DNA of 64,000 nt from Paractinoplanes polyasparticus. GTDB taxonomy: Bacteria; Actinomycetota; Actinomycetes; Mycobacteriales; Micromonosporaceae. This document shows, in pieces, positions 28,370 to 38,785 of this stretch. The first letter of the stretch is position 1, and each line of letters starts with the position of its first letter. The stretch lies in NCBI RefSeq assembly GCF_019710575.1, contig NZ_JAHWFK010000008.1, positions 62,001 to 126,000 of the forward strand, in the 5' to 3' direction. A program made the position numbers and the translations under genes. The notes below the pieces were generated by a model. It did not search any database and was not told the origin of the DNA. It saw only the letters and a list, made by a program, of their open reading frames with translations.

Positions 28370-29745
28370 CACCGTCTCCCCTCAGCCCCCGCCTTGGCTT
28401 TGGCCGGAGTCGGCTTCGGCCGCCGCGACGGGGGAAGCGGCGGCAGCGGGGCCCAGACTAGCCGTACCCATCGAGCGGGCGGACGCGCGTTCAGCGCCAG
28501 TGACGCCTGCGGTTCGGCCCGGGCGAACGAGGCCAGCATGCCGACCGCCGCCATGGTGACGACGAGGGCACTGCCACCTGCGGAGATGAACGGCAGCGGG
28601 AGGCCGGTGATGGGCAGCATGCCGGTCACGCCGCCGATGTTGATCACCGCCTGGGCCACCAGCCAGGTGGTGATCGCGGCGGCCGCCAGCCGGCGGAACG
28701 GGTCCTGCGAGCGGCGGGCGATCCGGAAGCCGGTGTACGCCAGCACCGAGAACAGCGCCAGGACGACCGCGCAGCCGACCACGCCCAGCTCCTCGGCCAC
28801 CACGGCGTAGATGAAGTCGTTGTCGGCCTGCGGCAGCCAGTTCCACTTGAGCGCGCTCTTGCCCAGACCGACGCCGAACCAGCCGCCCTCGAAGATCGCC
28901 GAGCGGGCCTGGATGATCTGGTAGCAGGCGTCCAGGTCGCACTGGTCGAGCGGCTTGAGGAAGTCGGTGAGCCGGGCCAGCCGGTAGTTCGCCTCGCCCT
29001 CACGGCCCGAGCCGGCGCCGCCGGACGCGGCCGCGATCAGCAGGCTGATGCCGGCCAGGCCGAGCACGCCGAGCGCGGCGAAGACCCGCAGCCGCACGCC
29101 GGCCGCCCACAGCAGCCCGACGATGAGCGCGAGCAGCACCAGCATGCTGCCCAGGTCGTTGTAGCCGACGAGAACGAACAGCAGGCCGACCACGGGGAAG
29201 AGCGGGCGGGACAGCTCGCGCCAGTGCCCCAGCGCGGGACCCTTGCGGGCGATCACGTCGGCGCCCCACAGCACCATGCCGAGCTTGGCGAACTCGGCCG
29301 GCTGCAGACCGATCGGGCCGAAGTAGAGCCACAGCAGGTCGGCCCGGACCGGGCCGATGCGCGGCTTGTCGAGCACGCCGACCGAGGCCAGCGCGCCCAG
29401 CAGGTCGAGGATGCAGAGCAGCACGATCGCCGCGCCCAGCACGAACTTGCCGAGGTCGCGCAGGGTGCCCGCGGGCAGCCGCTGGCACACCCAGAACGCG
29501 AACAGGCCGAGCAGCGCGAAGACGGCCTGGTTGGCGATCGCGCTGAAGGCGTTCCCGTTCTCGGCGAAGGCCTTCACGCTGGTGGCCGAGAAGACCATGG
29601 TGAGCCCGATGAGCAGCAGCAGGCCGGAGCTGGCGAGCAGCAGATAGTACGAGGAGAGCGGGCGCGCCAGGAGCCCGTGCACCGCGGGCAGCAACTGCCG
29701 GCTCAGCGACGGGCGGGGTGCCTGTTGAGTCCGGTCTTCCGCCAT
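28369..29745 (-). CDS. ftsW: peptidoglycan polymerase FtsW
   Basis: FtsW is a SEDS-family septal glycosyltransferase working with FtsI. The 458-residue protein has about ten membrane spans and conserved SEDS segments (GPIGLQPAEFAKLG, NDLGSMLVLLALI, GGVTGMLPITGLPLPFISAGGS). The Pro/Lys-rich C-terminal tail is cytoplasmic. It normally follows murD; here it follows mraY directly, with a hairpin between. Confidence 0.95.
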   Translation of the reverse strand: MAEDRTQQAPRPSLSRQLLPAVHGLLARPLSSYYLLLASSGLLLLIGLTMVFSATSVKAFAENGNAFSAIANQAVFALLGLFAFWVCQRLPAGTLRDLGKFVLGAAIVLLCILDLLGALASVGVLDKPRIGPVRADLLWLYFGPIGLQPAEFAKLGMVLWGADVIARKGPALGHWRELSRPLFPVVGLLFVLVGYNDLGSMLVLLALIVGLLWAAGVRLRVFAALGVLGLAGISLLIAAASGGAGSGREGEANYRLARLTDFLKPLDQCDLDACYQIIQARSAIFEGGWFGVGLGKSALKWNWLPQADNDFIYAVVAEELGVVGCAVVLALFSVLAYTGFRIARRSQDPFRRLAAAAITTWLVAQAVINIGGVTGMLPITGLPLPFISAGGSALVVTMAAVGMLASFARAEPQASLALNARPPARWVRLVWAPLPPLPPSRRPKPTPAKAKAGAEGRR

Positions 29746-29764
29746 TCACTCATCTTCGTACCGG

Positions 29765-29800
29765 CGACACGCCAAGCCCGGTCATGAACCTGGCGTGTCG
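29765..29800 (-). terminator. inverted repeat between mraY and ftsW at the usual murD site
   Basis: Ten-base-pair perfect inverted repeat (CGACACGCCA / TGGCGTGTCG) with a 16-base loop, in the 65 bases that separate mraY from ftsW. There is no U-tract. It may attenuate transcription into ftsW-murG-murC. It occupies the place where murD lies in most actinobacterial dcw clusters. Confidence 0.5.
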
Positions 29801-29810
29801 TCAGAGATCT

Positions 29811-30914
29811 CTATCCCATGATGGCCAGGAAGTCTGAATAGAACAGTCCGAGGCCGATGGCGACGCAGATGCCGGCCACGATCCAGAACCGGACCACGAT
29901 GTTGACCTCGCTCCACCCCGCCAGTTCGAAGTGGTGCTGCAACGGCGACATCCGGAAGACCCGCTTGCCGGTGGTCTTGAACGAGATGATCTGGATGACC
30001 ACCGACATCGTGATGATCACGAAAAGACCGCCGATGATGACCGACAGCAGCGTGGTGCGGGTGGCCACGGCCAGGCCGCCGATGAGGCCGCCGAGACCGA
30101 GCGCGCCGGCGTCGCCCATGAAGATCCGCGCCGGCGAGGTGTTCCACCACAGGAAGCCCACGCAGGCGGCCGCGGCCGCCGCCGCGATCATGGCGATCTC
30201 CAGCGGATCTCGCACCTGGTAGCAGTAGTCGTTGACCCGGGCGTAGTCGGAGTCACCGCACCAGTGGCGGTACTGCCAGAAGCCGATCAGCGAGTACGCC
30301 CCCAGCACGAGGATGGACGCGCCGGTGGCCAGACCGTCGAGGCCGTCGGTCAGGTTCACGCCGTTCGACATCGACATGATGACGAAGACGAAGACCAGCA
30401 CCGAGCCGACCTTGCCGACGTCGAGCCAGCTGATGTCGCGGATGAACGAGATGTGCTCGCTGGCCACCGTCTCGCCGTTGGTGCTGGGCACATAGAGCGC
30501 GACGATGGCGAACGCGCCGCCGACGATCAGCTGGCCGAGCAGCTTGCCCTTGGCGCTCAGACCGTCCGAGTTGCGGCGGCGCACCTTGAGGAAGTCGTCG
30601 AGGAAGCCGACCACGCCGCAGAACACGAACAGTCCGAGCAGGACCAGCGCCGTCATGGTCGGCGACTCCTGCGCGATCTGCCGCTCGGGCAGCGTCGTCA
30701 GGGCGACGTGCCCGGCCGCGTACGCGAGGACCGTGGCGATGATGAAGACGACACCGCCCATCGTGGGCGTGCCCTTCTTGCCCTGGTGGCTCGCCGGCCC
30801 GACCGTGCGGATCGGCTGGCCGGCCTTGAGCGCCGTGAACACGCGGATGGCGATCGGGGTGCCGAACAGCGAGATGATGAACGCGACCGCGGCCGCGACG
30901 ATGACTGCCCTCAC
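29811..30914 (-). CDS. mraY: phospho-MurNAc-pentapeptide translocase MraY
   Basis: MraY transfers phospho-MurNAc-pentapeptide to undecaprenyl phosphate, forming lipid I. With GTG 30914 (overlapping the murF stop) it has 367 residues and about ten membrane spans. The catalytic acid motifs are [23 protein letters not shown], and [12 protein letters not shown]. The frame is open upstream of the GTG only as a shadow of murF. Confidence 0.96.
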   Translation of the reverse strand: MRAVIVAAAVAFIISLFGTPIAIRVFTALKAGQPIRTVGPASHQGKKGTPTMGGVVFIIATVLAYAAGHVALTTLPERQIAQESPTMTALVLLGLFVFCGVVGFLDDFLKVRRRNSDGLSAKGKLLGQLIVGGAFAIVALYVPSTNGETVASEHISFIRDISWLDVGKVGSVLVFVFVIMSMSNGVNLTDGLDGLATGASILVLGAYSLIGFWQYRHWCGDSDYARVNDYCYQVRDPLEIAMIAAAAAAACVGFLWWNTSPARIFMGDAGALGLGGLIGGLAVATRTTLLSVIIGGLFVIITMSVVIQIISFKTTGKRVFRMSPLQHHFELAGWSEVNIVVRFWIVAGICVAIGLGLFYSDFLAIMG

Positions 30915-32296
30915 GGGCGAACCTCCTCGGGACGCAGTGAGTCCACCACGTCCCACGTGCGGTACCGGGAACCCTTGACCAGCACGACGTCGCCGCCGTG
31001 GAGGTCGCCGTCCAGGATCTCGATGGCGGCGGCCTGGTCGGCCACGACGGTCGCCACGCCCTTCCACCCGTCGACGGCGAGCGCGCCGTCCGCGACGGGC
31101 GCGGCCTCGGCGCTGACCACGATCAGCCGATCCACGCCGAGCTCGGCGGCGAGCCGGCCGACCTCCTCGTGGCCGGAGATCTCGTGCTCGCCGAGCTCGG
31201 CCATGTAGCCGAGCACGGCGGTGGTGCGACGCCCGCCGGCCATCGAGGCGAGCGCGCGCAGGGCGGCCGCCATGGAGGACGGGTTGGCGTTGTACGTGTC
31301 GTCGATGACCACGGCCCCGTCGGGCCGGGTGAAGACGTCCATCCGCCGGACCGAGGCGATGCCCACCTCGCCCAGCGCGGCCGCCAGCTCGTCGAACGGC
31401 AGGCCGGCCGAGAGCGCGACACCGGCCGCGGCCAGGGTGTTGGCGACTTGATGGCGCCCGGCCACGGCCAGTTTCACCTCGGCCGTACGCCCGGCGAAGC
31501 GCAGCGTGTAGGATGCCCGCCCGGTGGCGTCGACGCTGACGTCCGTAGCTCGCACGTCGGACAGTTCCGATTCGCCGGTCAGCAGGACTTTCGCCGCGGT
31601 CCGTGACGCCATTCCCGCGACGAGCGGATCGTCAGCGTTGAGGACGGCGAAACCGTCCGGAGGAAGCGCCTCGACCAGCTCGCCCTTGGCCTGTGCGGTG
31701 CCCTCGACCGAGCCGAACTCGCCCAGGTGCGCCGCGCCGATGTTGAGCACCGCGCCGATCGACGGCCGGGCGATGTCGGTGAGATAGCGGATGTGGCCGA
31801 TCCCCCGCGCGCCCATCTCGAGCACGAGGAAGCGCGTCTCGGTGCTCGCCTGGAGCACCGTGTAGGGGAAGCCCAGCTCGTTGTTGAGCGAGCCGGCCGG
31901 CGCCACCGTCGGCCCGAGCCGCGCGAGCAGCTGACCGATGTAGTCCTTGGTCGTCGTCTTGCCGTTCGAGCCGGTCAGCCCGACCACGGTCAGCCCGTCG
32001 AGCCGCGCGACGACGGCCTGGGCCAGCGCGGCCAGGGCGGCCAGCGGCTCCTCGACGACGACTCCCGGCTGTCCGGTGTCGCGCGTGCTCAGCACGGCCG
32101 CGGCACCCGCGGCGACGGCAGTGCCCGCGTACTCGTGCCCGTCGACCCTCTCGCCCTCGAACGCGACGAACAGGCCCCCCGGGCCGATCTTGCGCGAGTC
32201 GTACTCGACTCCCCCGGTGACCGCGAGCGACGGTTCCGCGTGCACCACGCGGCCGCCGGAGATCTCCGCGATCTCGGCCAGTGTCAGACGGATCAC
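30911..32296 (-). CDS. murF: UDP-MurNAc-tripeptide--D-Ala-D-Ala ligase MurF
   Basis: MurF adds the D-Ala-D-Ala dipeptide to the UDP-MurNAc-tripeptide, the last cytoplasmic precursor step. The 461 residues show the P-loop [15 protein letters not shown] (about 105-119), [10 protein letters not shown] in the central domain, and [11 protein letters not shown] in the C-terminal domain boundary. It overlaps murE and mraY by four bases on each side. Confidence 0.95.
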   Translation of the reverse strand: MIRLTLAEIAEISGGRVVHAEPSLAVTGGVEYDSRKIGPGGLFVAFEGERVDGHEYAGTAVAAGAAAVLSTRDTGQPGVVVEEPLAALAALAQAVVARLDGLTVVGLTGSNGKTTTKDYIGQLLARLGPTVAPAGSLNNELGFPYTVLQASTETRFLVLEMGARGIGHIRYLTDIARPSIGAVLNIGAAHLGEFGSVEGTAQAKGELVEALPPDGFAVLNADDPLVAGMASRTAAKVLLTGESELSDVRATDVSVDATGRASYTLRFAGRTAEVKLAVAGRHQVANTLAAAGVALSAGLPFDELAAALGEVGIASVRRMDVFTRPDGAVVIDDTYNANPSSMAAALRALASMAGGRRTTAVLGYMAELGEHEISGHEEVGRLAAELGVDRLIVVSAEAAPVADGALAVDGWKGVATVVADQAAAIEILDGDLHGGDVVLVKGSRYRTWDVVDSLRPEEVRP

Positions 32297-33807
32297 GAGT
32301 GGCCCCCGGCCGCCGCGGTCAGCGCCTCCGCGAGTTCGATCCGGTCGTCGAACGGCAGCATCTGCCCGTTCACCTCCTGGCCCCGCTCGTGTCCCTTGCC
32401 CAGCAACGCGATCACGTCACCCGGTCCGGCCAGCCGGACCGCTTCGTCGATCGCCGCCCGCCGCCCGGAGACTTCGATGATCTTCGCAGCAGCGCCGGAC
32501 TGCTCGGCGCCGGCCCGGACCGCGGCCCGCACCTCGGCCGGGTCCTCCGTGCGCGGGTTGTCGTCGGTGACGATCACGAGATCGGCGCCGCGGGCGGCCG
32601 CCGCCCCCATCAGCGGGCGCTTGTCCTTGTCGCGGTCGCCACCCGCGCCGAGCAGGCCGATCAGCCGGCCGCCACGGCTGGTGGCCAGCTCGCGCAGCGC
32701 GGCCAGGGCGGCCACGATCGCGTCGGTCTTGTGCGCGTAGTCGACGACGCCCAGCACCTCGCCCGGGGCCGACACCCGCTCGAGCCGGCCCGGCACGCCC
32801 GGACAGGCCGCGATGCCGTCCGCGGCCACCTGCGCGCCGATGCCGGCGGCGACCAGCGCGGCCAGGGCGAGCAGGGCGTTGGCCACGTTGTGCCGGCCGG
32901 GCAGGGCCACGCCCGCCTCGACCTCGACGCCGGGGCCGTGCGCGACGAACCGCTGGCCGAACTCGGACGGGCGGACGTCGGTGGCCCACCACGTCGCCGC
33001 CGGGTCGCCGTCCGCCGAATAGCTGATCGTGCCCGGCTTGAACAACGGCCGCAGCGCGGGGTCGTCCAGGTTGAGCACCTCGAACCGGCAGCGCCCGTCG
33101 AACAGCTTGGCCTTGGCCGCGAAGTAGTCGTCGGCGTCGGTGTGGAAGTCGAGGTGGTCGAGGCCGAAGTTGGTGTAGCCACCGACTGTGAAGCCGATGC
33201 CGTTGACCCGCCCGATCGCGAGGGCGTGGCTCGACACCTCCATCACCACGGCGCCGACCCCGCGCTCCAGGCCGGCGGCGAGGATGGCGTGCACGTCGGT
33301 GGCCTCGGGGGTGGTGCGCACGCTGTCGACCACCAGATCGCCGATGCGCGTCTCGACCGTGCCGATCAGCCCGGTGACCACGCCGGCCGCCCGCAGGCCG
33401 GATTCCACGAGGTACGCCGTCGACGTCTTGCCGGCCGTGCCGGTGATGCCGATCATCGTCAGCCGGCCCGACGGGTCGCCGTAGATCGCCGCCGCGGCCG
33501 TGCCGAGCACCGCCCGCGGGTCCTCGGCCACCAGCACCGGCAGGCCCGCAGCGACCGCGGCCGCGTGGCCGGCAGCGTCGGTCAGCACGGCCGCGGCGCC
33601 GGCCGCAGCTACGTCGCTGATGAACTCGGCGCCGTGCCGGACGGCGCCGGGCAGCGCCGCGTAGAGATCGCCCGGGCGGACCGCGCGACTGTCGTGCGTC
33701 ACGCCGCTGACCTCGGCATCGACGCCGGTCAGCGTGGCCGGCAACAGCGCGGCCAGCCGGGCCAGCCGGTACGGAGCGACGGTATCGGGACGGGGAATGC
33801 CGGGCAC
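32293..33807 (-). CDS. murE: UDP-MurNAc-tripeptide synthetase MurE (meso-DAP)
   Basis: MurE adds the third residue of the stem peptide. The P-loop GITGTAGKTSTAYLV is present, and TDDNPRTEDP contains the DNPR signature of meso-diaminopimelate-specific enzymes. I prefer GTG 33807 (504 residues, beginning PGIPRPDTVAPYRLARL) because a -10-like TAGGGT (33816-33821) lies eight bases upstream and related proteins begin at this point. An ATG at 33864 would add 19 residues but lacks a ribosome site. Confidence 0.93.
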   Translation of the reverse strand: MPGIPRPDTVAPYRLARLAALLPATLTGVDAEVSGVTHDSRAVRPGDLYAALPGAVRHGAEFISDVAAAGAAAVLTDAAGHAAAVAAGLPVLVAEDPRAVLGTAAAAIYGDPSGRLTMIGITGTAGKTSTAYLVESGLRAAGVVTGLIGTVETRIGDLVVDSVRTTPEATDVHAILAAGLERGVGAVVMEVSSHALAIGRVNGIGFTVGGYTNFGLDHLDFHTDADDYFAAKAKLFDGRCRFEVLNLDDPALRPLFKPGTISYSADGDPAATWWATDVRPSEFGQRFVAHGPGVEVEAGVALPGRHNVANALLALAALVAAGIGAQVAADGIAACPGVPGRLERVSAPGEVLGVVDYAHKTDAIVAALAALRELATSRGGRLIGLLGAGGDRDKDKRPLMGAAAARGADLVIVTDDNPRTEDPAEVRAAVRAGAEQSGAAAKIIEVSGRRAAIDEAVRLAGPGDVIALLGKGHERGQEVNGQMLPFDDRIELAEALTAAAGGHS

Positions 33808-33914
33808 GGCGTCAGACCCTACCCCGTGCCCGGCTTCGTACGGAAAACGCCATGCGACGCCCATGGCTCAGTCTTCAGTCCGTTCCGGGGCGGCGGCGGG
33901 GTGGTTGGACGGGA

Positions 33915-36248
33915 TCACGGATGGATCTTGAACGTCGGCGGCTTGGTGCTGGACGGCGGCACCCGGCCGTGCAGCAGCGCGAACGACATCATCTTGGCGA
34001 AGGCCGGCGCCGCCACGTCGCCACCGGTGCCCTTGGGCACGTCGGCCGAGACCGCGATGACGTACCGCGGGTTGTCGGCCGGCGCCATGCCGATGAACGA
34101 GCCGTAGTTCGCGCTCGTGTACTGGCCGTCGATGAGCCGCTTGCCGGTGCCGGTCTTGCCCGCCACCCGGTAACCGGGAACGGCCGCCTGGGTGCCGGTG
34201 CCGCCCTTGTTGTCGACCACCGCCTCCATCATCAGGCGCAGCTCGGCCGCCACGTGCGGATCGAGCACGCGGTGCCGCTCCGGCTTCGCGGCGTGGGTGA
34301 CCTTGCCACCCCGGCCCGAGATCATGGACTTGATCAGGTGGGGCTGGATGTATTCGCCGTCGTTGGCGATCGCCGCGTAGCCGGCCGCCATCTGCACCAG
34401 CGTGGCGTCCACACTCATGCCGATCGGCACCGAGCCCGACGCCGAGCCGCTCCACTCGTCGGATCCGAGGATCCTGCCCTCGGCCTCGCCCGGCATGCCC
34501 TCGCCGGTCGCCTTGCCCAGCCCGAACTTCTGCTGGTACTCGATGACCTTCTCCTTGCCGAGCATGTCGGCGATGAGGATCGTGCCCACGTTGGACGAGT
34601 ACGCGAGCAGCCCCGGCATCGTCATCTTGGTGCCCTTGGGCTGCATGTGGCCGTCCTGGAAGCGGTAACCGCCCCGCTCCAGGGCCGGACCGATGGTCAG
34701 CACCGAATCCGGCTTGATCAGCCCCTCCTGCAGGGCCGCGCCGAAGATGAACGCCTTGTGGATCGAGCCCGGGTCGGCCACGATGCTGCTCGGCACGTCC
34801 TCGCGCTCGGTCGGCGTGAAGTCGCCCGGCTTGGCCGCGTTGTAGGCGGGGTAGCTCGCCTGGGCCACCACCTCGCCGGTCTTAACGTCGATCACGACGG
34901 CGCCGCCGATGGTGGCCTTCACCTGCTTCATCTGCTCGGCCAGGATGCGCTGCACCTCGTACTGCAGGTCGCCGTCGATGGTGAGCTGGAGCGAGGTGCC
35001 GGGCTGGGGCTCGGTGTGCTGCTCGAAGCCGCCCGGGATCGGCTTGTTGAGGTCGCCCTTGCCGATCTCGAACTTGCGGCTGCCGTCGGTGCCGCGCAGC
35101 AGCGAGTCGTACCGCGCCTCGAGACCCTCCAGACCGGAGTTGTCGGCGCCGGTGAAGCCGATCAGGTTGGCCGCCAGGTCGGCGTTCGGCACGTCGCGCC
35201 GCTCGTCCTCCTTGACCACGATGCCGGGCAGCTTCATCGCGCGGATCCGTTCGCCGGTCGAGATGTCCACGCCCTGGGCGAGGAACTCGAACCGGGCCTC
35301 GCCACCGCCGGGACGCTTGTGCGGCGTCATCAGCGGGACCAGCTTCGACTGGGGAACCCCGATGACCGGCGACAGGATCGACGCCGTCCGGGCCGGGTCC
35401 TTGACCAGCTCGGGGTCGGCGCCGACGAAGCGCGCCTCCACGCTGTGGGCGAGCACGGTGCCGTCCCGGTCCAGGATGCTGCCGCGTGGCGCCGGCAGCC
35501 GCACCTCGGCCAGGCGGCTCTCGCGCAGCTCGATCAGCCGGTCGGCGTCCTCGGGCGACGCCGCCACCTGGAGGATCACCAGCCGGACGCCGATCATCAC
35601 GAACAACGACAGCGCGAGGACGGCCCCGATCCGCAGACGACGGGTGCTGTTGGCCAGCTTGGGCGGCTCGGTCGCGACCGCACGGACGGCGCGGTCGACC
35701 CGCGGTCCACTCACGGTCCGCCGTGGTGCGGCCTTTCCCGGCGTACGCGGTGAGGCCGTGACCCGCCCGGGCCGGGCCGGCTTGGTCGCGGTCGTCCGGC
35801 CCCGCGGCTTGTCGGCCACTGTGCGCGCGGCCGACCCCGTGCGGGCGGTCGTGCGGCCGCGCCGGCGGTCGAACTCCTCCGGCTCGTCGTCGAAGTCGAG
35901 CTCGGGCCGGCGGCTGCGGGGCGGCTGCTTCCTGTCCTTCTTCTCCGGTTCGACCGGGGCCTCGCGCTCGGCCGGCTGGCGCCCGCGGCGCGGCGGCTGC
36001 CCGCCGTCGAGCACCTGGAGCGCCGGGCGGAACGGGTCGGAGGTGCGCCCGGCGCGCGGCGAGCGGGTGCGCTGGTCGCGCTCGGCCACGGTGCGCCCGC
36101 GCGGTGTGTAGGCCCGCGCGTCCCCGATGCCGCTGAATCCACGGCTCGGCTTGCCCGTCGTCGCGTCGTCCTCGGCCGGCACGTCACGAGACGTGCCGCG
36201 CCGGGGCTGAGCGCCCCGGCGCGGTGGTGTGTCGTCAGCGCGCGGCAT
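33915..36248 (-). CDS. ftsI: septal class B penicillin-binding protein (FtsI/PBP2) with long N-terminal tail
   Basis: FtsI is the septal transpeptidase. The 777-residue protein carries an unusually long Arg/Pro/Thr-rich cytoplasmic tail (about 1-203), one membrane span (about 205-226), the PBP dimerisation domain, and a transpeptidase domain with Ser495 in SIHK, SSN at 551-553, and KTG at 698-700. Typical FtsI proteins have tails of a few tens of residues. It follows ftsL by four bases and precedes murE. Confidence 0.93.
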   Translation of the reverse strand: MPRADDTPPRRGAQPRRGTSRDVPAEDDATTGKPSRGFSGIGDARAYTPRGRTVAERDQRTRSPRAGRTSDPFRPALQVLDGGQPPRRGRQPAEREAPVEPEKKDRKQPPRSRRPELDFDDEPEEFDRRRGRTTARTGSAARTVADKPRGRTTATKPARPGRVTASPRTPGKAAPRRTVSGPRVDRAVRAVATEPPKLANSTRRLRIGAVLALSLFVMIGVRLVILQVAASPEDADRLIELRESRLAEVRLPAPRGSILDRDGTVLAHSVEARFVGADPELVKDPARTASILSPVIGVPQSKLVPLMTPHKRPGGGEARFEFLAQGVDISTGERIRAMKLPGIVVKEDERRDVPNADLAANLIGFTGADNSGLEGLEARYDSLLRGTDGSRKFEIGKGDLNKPIPGGFEQHTEPQPGTSLQLTIDGDLQYEVQRILAEQMKQVKATIGGAVVIDVKTGEVVAQASYPAYNAAKPGDFTPTEREDVPSSIVADPGSIHKAFIFGAALQEGLIKPDSVLTIGPALERGGYRFQDGHMQPKGTKMTMPGLLAYSSNVGTILIADMLGKEKVIEYQQKFGLGKATGEGMPGEAEGRILGSDEWSGSASGSVPIGMSVDATLVQMAAGYAAIANDGEYIQPHLIKSMISGRGGKVTHAAKPERHRVLDPHVAAELRLMMEAVVDNKGGTGTQAAVPGYRVAGKTGTGKRLIDGQYTSANYGSFIGMAPADNPRYVIAVSADVPKGTGGDVAAPAFAKMMSFALLHGRVPPSSTKPPTFKIHP

Positions 36249-36252
36249 CCGG

Positions 36253-37440
36253 CTACCGCCCGGCGCCGTCGGCGGGCTTCACGTTGTCGGCCCCCTTGTC
36301 GGTCACCGGCGTGCCCTCGTTCAGGCCCTCCTGGGCGGTCGGCGAACGCTTGCCGGTGGCCGGTCCCCGGAAGTTGATGATCTTCCCGTCCGGGAGCCGG
36401 ATCTGGGCCACGTCGTCCGCCTTGACCAGACCGAGGCGGCGGGCCGCGGCGTCCAGGTTGCCGATGCTCGACGCCTCGACCACCTGGTTCTCCAGATCCT
36501 GGCGCTGGTTCTCGAGCGCGGTGTTCTGGTTCTGCAGGTCGGCGATGCGGAACGAGTTCTCGTTGGTCTTCGTGTTGACCAGCAGGATGCCCAGCACCCC
36601 GACGATCACCACGCCGATCACCGTCGCCACGAAGGGCGCCCGCGGTCCACCGTGGATCGGCGGCGGCGGGGCGACCCGCAGACGAGGAGCGGCGGCCGCG
36701 TCGGTCGCCCGCAGCGGCTCGGCCGAGACCTCGAGCTTGAGCGCGGCGGCGCCGTCGACCGGAGCCTCGACCTTGCGGCCGCCCGCGATCCGGCCCCGGC
36801 CACCGAGCACGCCGGCCTTGCGGTCCCGCGTTTCCCGTACGCCCGAAGCCTCCCGCGCCTTGGCCCGCACACCTTCGGTGTCCCGGCCCTGGGCTCGAAC
36901 CGCGCCGGAGTCGCGCACCTTGCCGCCCACACCATCGGTATCGCGCGCCTTGGCTCGCACGCCGTCGCGCGCCTTGGCCCGCACGCCGTCGGTGTCGCGC
37001 GCCTTGGCCCGCACCCCGTCCGTGTCGCGTGTGCGGCTGCGCACGCCGTCCGCATCCCGGCTGCGGGCGCGAACGCCTTCCGTGTCGCGCGCCTTGCCGC
37101 GGGGCGTTCCGGCTTCCCTGGCCCGGTTGCGCACCGCTTCGGTGTCGCGCGGCTCACCCCGTACGGAATCGGAACCGCGCGGCGCGGAACGCGCCGGACG
37201 CGCCTCGCCCCGCTGCCGGCTCGCGTCGCGATCGTCGCTCCGCATCCCTGACCGGCGCGTGTCGGACCGGCGTGGCCCGCCGTCCTCCTCGGCACCGGTG
37301 AATCGCCGCGCCCCCCGGCCGGCGTTTCCCGGAGCGTCCGCATCGCGGCTCACACCCGTCGTGTCGCGGCGCCCGGTGGTCGGACGCTGCGGATCCGCGG
37401 TCCGGCCCCCCGACCGCGGCGCCTGGTTGCGCTCGCTCAT
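36253..37440 (-). CDS. ftsL: FtsL-like divisome protein with decapeptide repeats
   Basis: Position between rsmH and ftsI and a C-terminal layout of one membrane span (about 269-288) followed by a short coiled coil (about 293-325, [20 protein letters not shown]) identify an FtsL/septum-formation-initiator protein. At 395 residues it is three times the usual length. The extra is an N-terminal cytoplasmic region rich in Arg, Asp and Gly that contains about eleven copies of a ten-residue repeat ([10 protein letters not shown]) from residue 98 to 205. It overlaps rsmH by four bases (ATGA). Expansion by slippage is likely. Its function is unknown. Confidence 0.85.
   Translation of the reverse strand: MSERNQAPRSGGRTADPQRPTTGRRDTTGVSRDADAPGNAGRGARRFTGAEEDGGPRRSDTRRSGMRSDDRDASRQRGEARPARSAPRGSDSVRGEPRDTEAVRNRAREAGTPRGKARDTEGVRARSRDADGVRSRTRDTDGVRAKARDTDGVRAKARDGVRAKARDTDGVGGKVRDSGAVRAQGRDTEGVRAKAREASGVRETRDRKAGVLGGRGRIAGGRKVEAPVDGAAALKLEVSAEPLRATDAAAAPRLRVAPPPPIHGGPRAPFVATVIGVVIVGVLGILLVNTKTNENSFRIADLQNQNTALENQRQDLENQVVEASSIGNLDAAARRLGLVKADDVAQIRLPDGKIINFRGPATGKRSPTAQEGLNEGTPVTDKGADNVKPADGAGR
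36826..37149 (-). repeat. 30-bp tandem repeats coding a decapeptide array in the FtsL-like protein
   Basis: About eleven degenerate units of consensus [10 protein letters not shown]. Two adjacent units (residues 138-157) are identical; the next is shortened to eight residues by loss of two codons, and the flanking units diverge. All length changes keep the frame, as expected for selection on the protein. Confidence 0.85.
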
Positions 37441-38498
37441 GCTTCCCCCTCCCCCTCTTCACGTGCCCCCGGGCGTAACCGCCCTTGTCCCCCGTGCGTT
37501 GTAGACAGTCGGGGCCGTTCGCGGGCGGCCCCGGTAGTTCCGTCGTGCCGATCGAGGCGCTCGACCGCGCGCAGCTTCACCGAAGCCGCTCGCGGGTTCT
37601 CCGCGACCTCCTGTTCGCTGGGCGGTTCTGACCCCCTTGTCAGCAGCCGCAGCGTCGGACCCGTCCCGGGCAGTTCGACCGGCAGGTCGACCGGCCCGGT
37701 GCTGCGCGTCCTCGCGGTGAGGGCACGCTTGACGATCCGGTCCTCCAAAGATTGGTAGCTCATCACCACAAGGCGCCCTTTCGGCGCCAACGCGTCCAAA
37801 GCCGCCGGGATGGCCGCTTCGAGCGTGGCGAGCTCGCCATTTACCTCAATGCGTAACGCCTGAAACGTTCTTTTCGCGGGATTTCCACCCGTTCGCCGCG
37901 CGGCGGCCGGGATCGACTCCTTGACCAGCTCGGCCAGTCGCGCCGTCGAAGTGATCCGGCCCTTCTGGCGCTCGCGGACGATCGACGAGACGACGCGGGT
38001 GGCGAATTTCTCCTCGCCGTACTGGCGCAGGATGCGCACCAGCTCCCCCGGCTCGTACTCGTTGACGACCTGCTCGGCCGTGAAGCCCGTCGTCTGATCC
38101 ATCCGCATGTCGAGCGGAGCGTCCTGGGCGTACGCGAAGCCGCGGTCCGCCTCGTCGAGCTGCAACGACGACACACCGAGGTCGAACAGTCCGCTGTGGA
38201 ACTCCGTGAGGTCGAGTTCCTCGAGCACCCGTGGCAACTCGTCGTACACCGCGTGCACCAGGTGCATCCGGCCGGCGTACCGGGCCAGGCGATGACCGGC
38301 GTGGGCCAGGGCCTCGGTGTCGCGGTCGAGCCCGACCAGCACCACCTCGGGAAATCGCTCGAGGACGGCCTCGGCGTGACCGCCCAGGCCCAGCGTGAAA
38401 TCGACGTGCACGGCGCCCGGCAGCTCGAGGGCCGGGGTGAGCAGCTCGAGGCAACGCTCGAGCAGCACCGGCACGTGCGTGCCGCGAAGCTCCCCCAT
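37437..38498 (-). CDS. rsmH: 16S rRNA (cytosine1402-N4)-methyltransferase RsmH
   Basis: RsmH (MraW) methylates N4 of C1402 in 16S rRNA. ATG 38498 (GGGGG ribosome site six bases upstream) gives 353 residues with [13 protein letters not shown] at the N-terminus, the SAM-binding [18 protein letters not shown] region, and the family block [20 protein letters not shown]. It is the second gene of the dcw cluster after mraZ. Confidence 0.95.
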   Translation of the reverse strand: MGELRGTHVPVLLERCLELLTPALELPGAVHVDFTLGLGGHAEAVLERFPEVVLVGLDRDTEALAHAGHRLARYAGRMHLVHAVYDELPRVLEELDLTEFHSGLFDLGVSSLQLDEADRGFAYAQDAPLDMRMDQTTGFTAEQVVNEYEPGELVRILRQYGEEKFATRVVSSIVRERQKGRITSTARLAELVKESIPAAARRTGGNPAKRTFQALRIEVNGELATLEAAIPAALDALAPKGRLVVMSYQSLEDRIVKRALTARTRSTGPVDLPVELPGTGPTLRLLTRGSEPPSEQEVAENPRAASVKLRAVERLDRHDGTTGAARERPRLSTTHGGQGRLRPGAREEGEGEA

Positions 38499-38682
38499 GT
38501 CGACCCCCACTCGCTGTCACGCGCGCCCCGCCGGCACCGACCTGCCGGTTGTCTCTCACACCGCCGCGTCCGTCACCGTTCCGCGACGCTTCCCGGACGC
38601 CCGTCCGTACCGCCAGATCCCCATCCGCTCGTGCCCGGGTGCTCGCCCGTTGCCATCGGGCTCGCCCTGGGCCGTACACGCG

Positions 38683-38708
38683 CCTGGCGCCGGGGAAGAG
38701 GCGCCAGG
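38683..38708. other. hairpin between mraZ and rsmH
   Basis: Nine-base-pair perfect inverted repeat (CCTGGCGCC / GGCGCCAGG) with an eight-base loop in the 287-base gap between mraZ and rsmH. No U-tract. The gap also holds short open frames, none of which I can support as genes. The hairpin may partly insulate rsmH-ftsL-ftsI from mraZ. Confidence 0.45.
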
Positions 38709-38785
38709 TGCGGGAGCGGCTGGAGATCTCGCAGTACGGAAAGCGCGACGTCCGGGCCTTCGCGGGCCCAGCCGAGTGCCACGCC

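Noticed and set aside
36826..37149. CRISPR-like repeat array
   Set aside because: The period is 30 bp with no unique spacers, and it is in frame within a coding sequence, so it is a protein repeat.
38511..38785. Short open frames (69-77 codons) between mraZ and rsmH
   Set aside because: They overlap each other, lack recognisable domains, and cross a strong hairpin; I cannot support them as genes.
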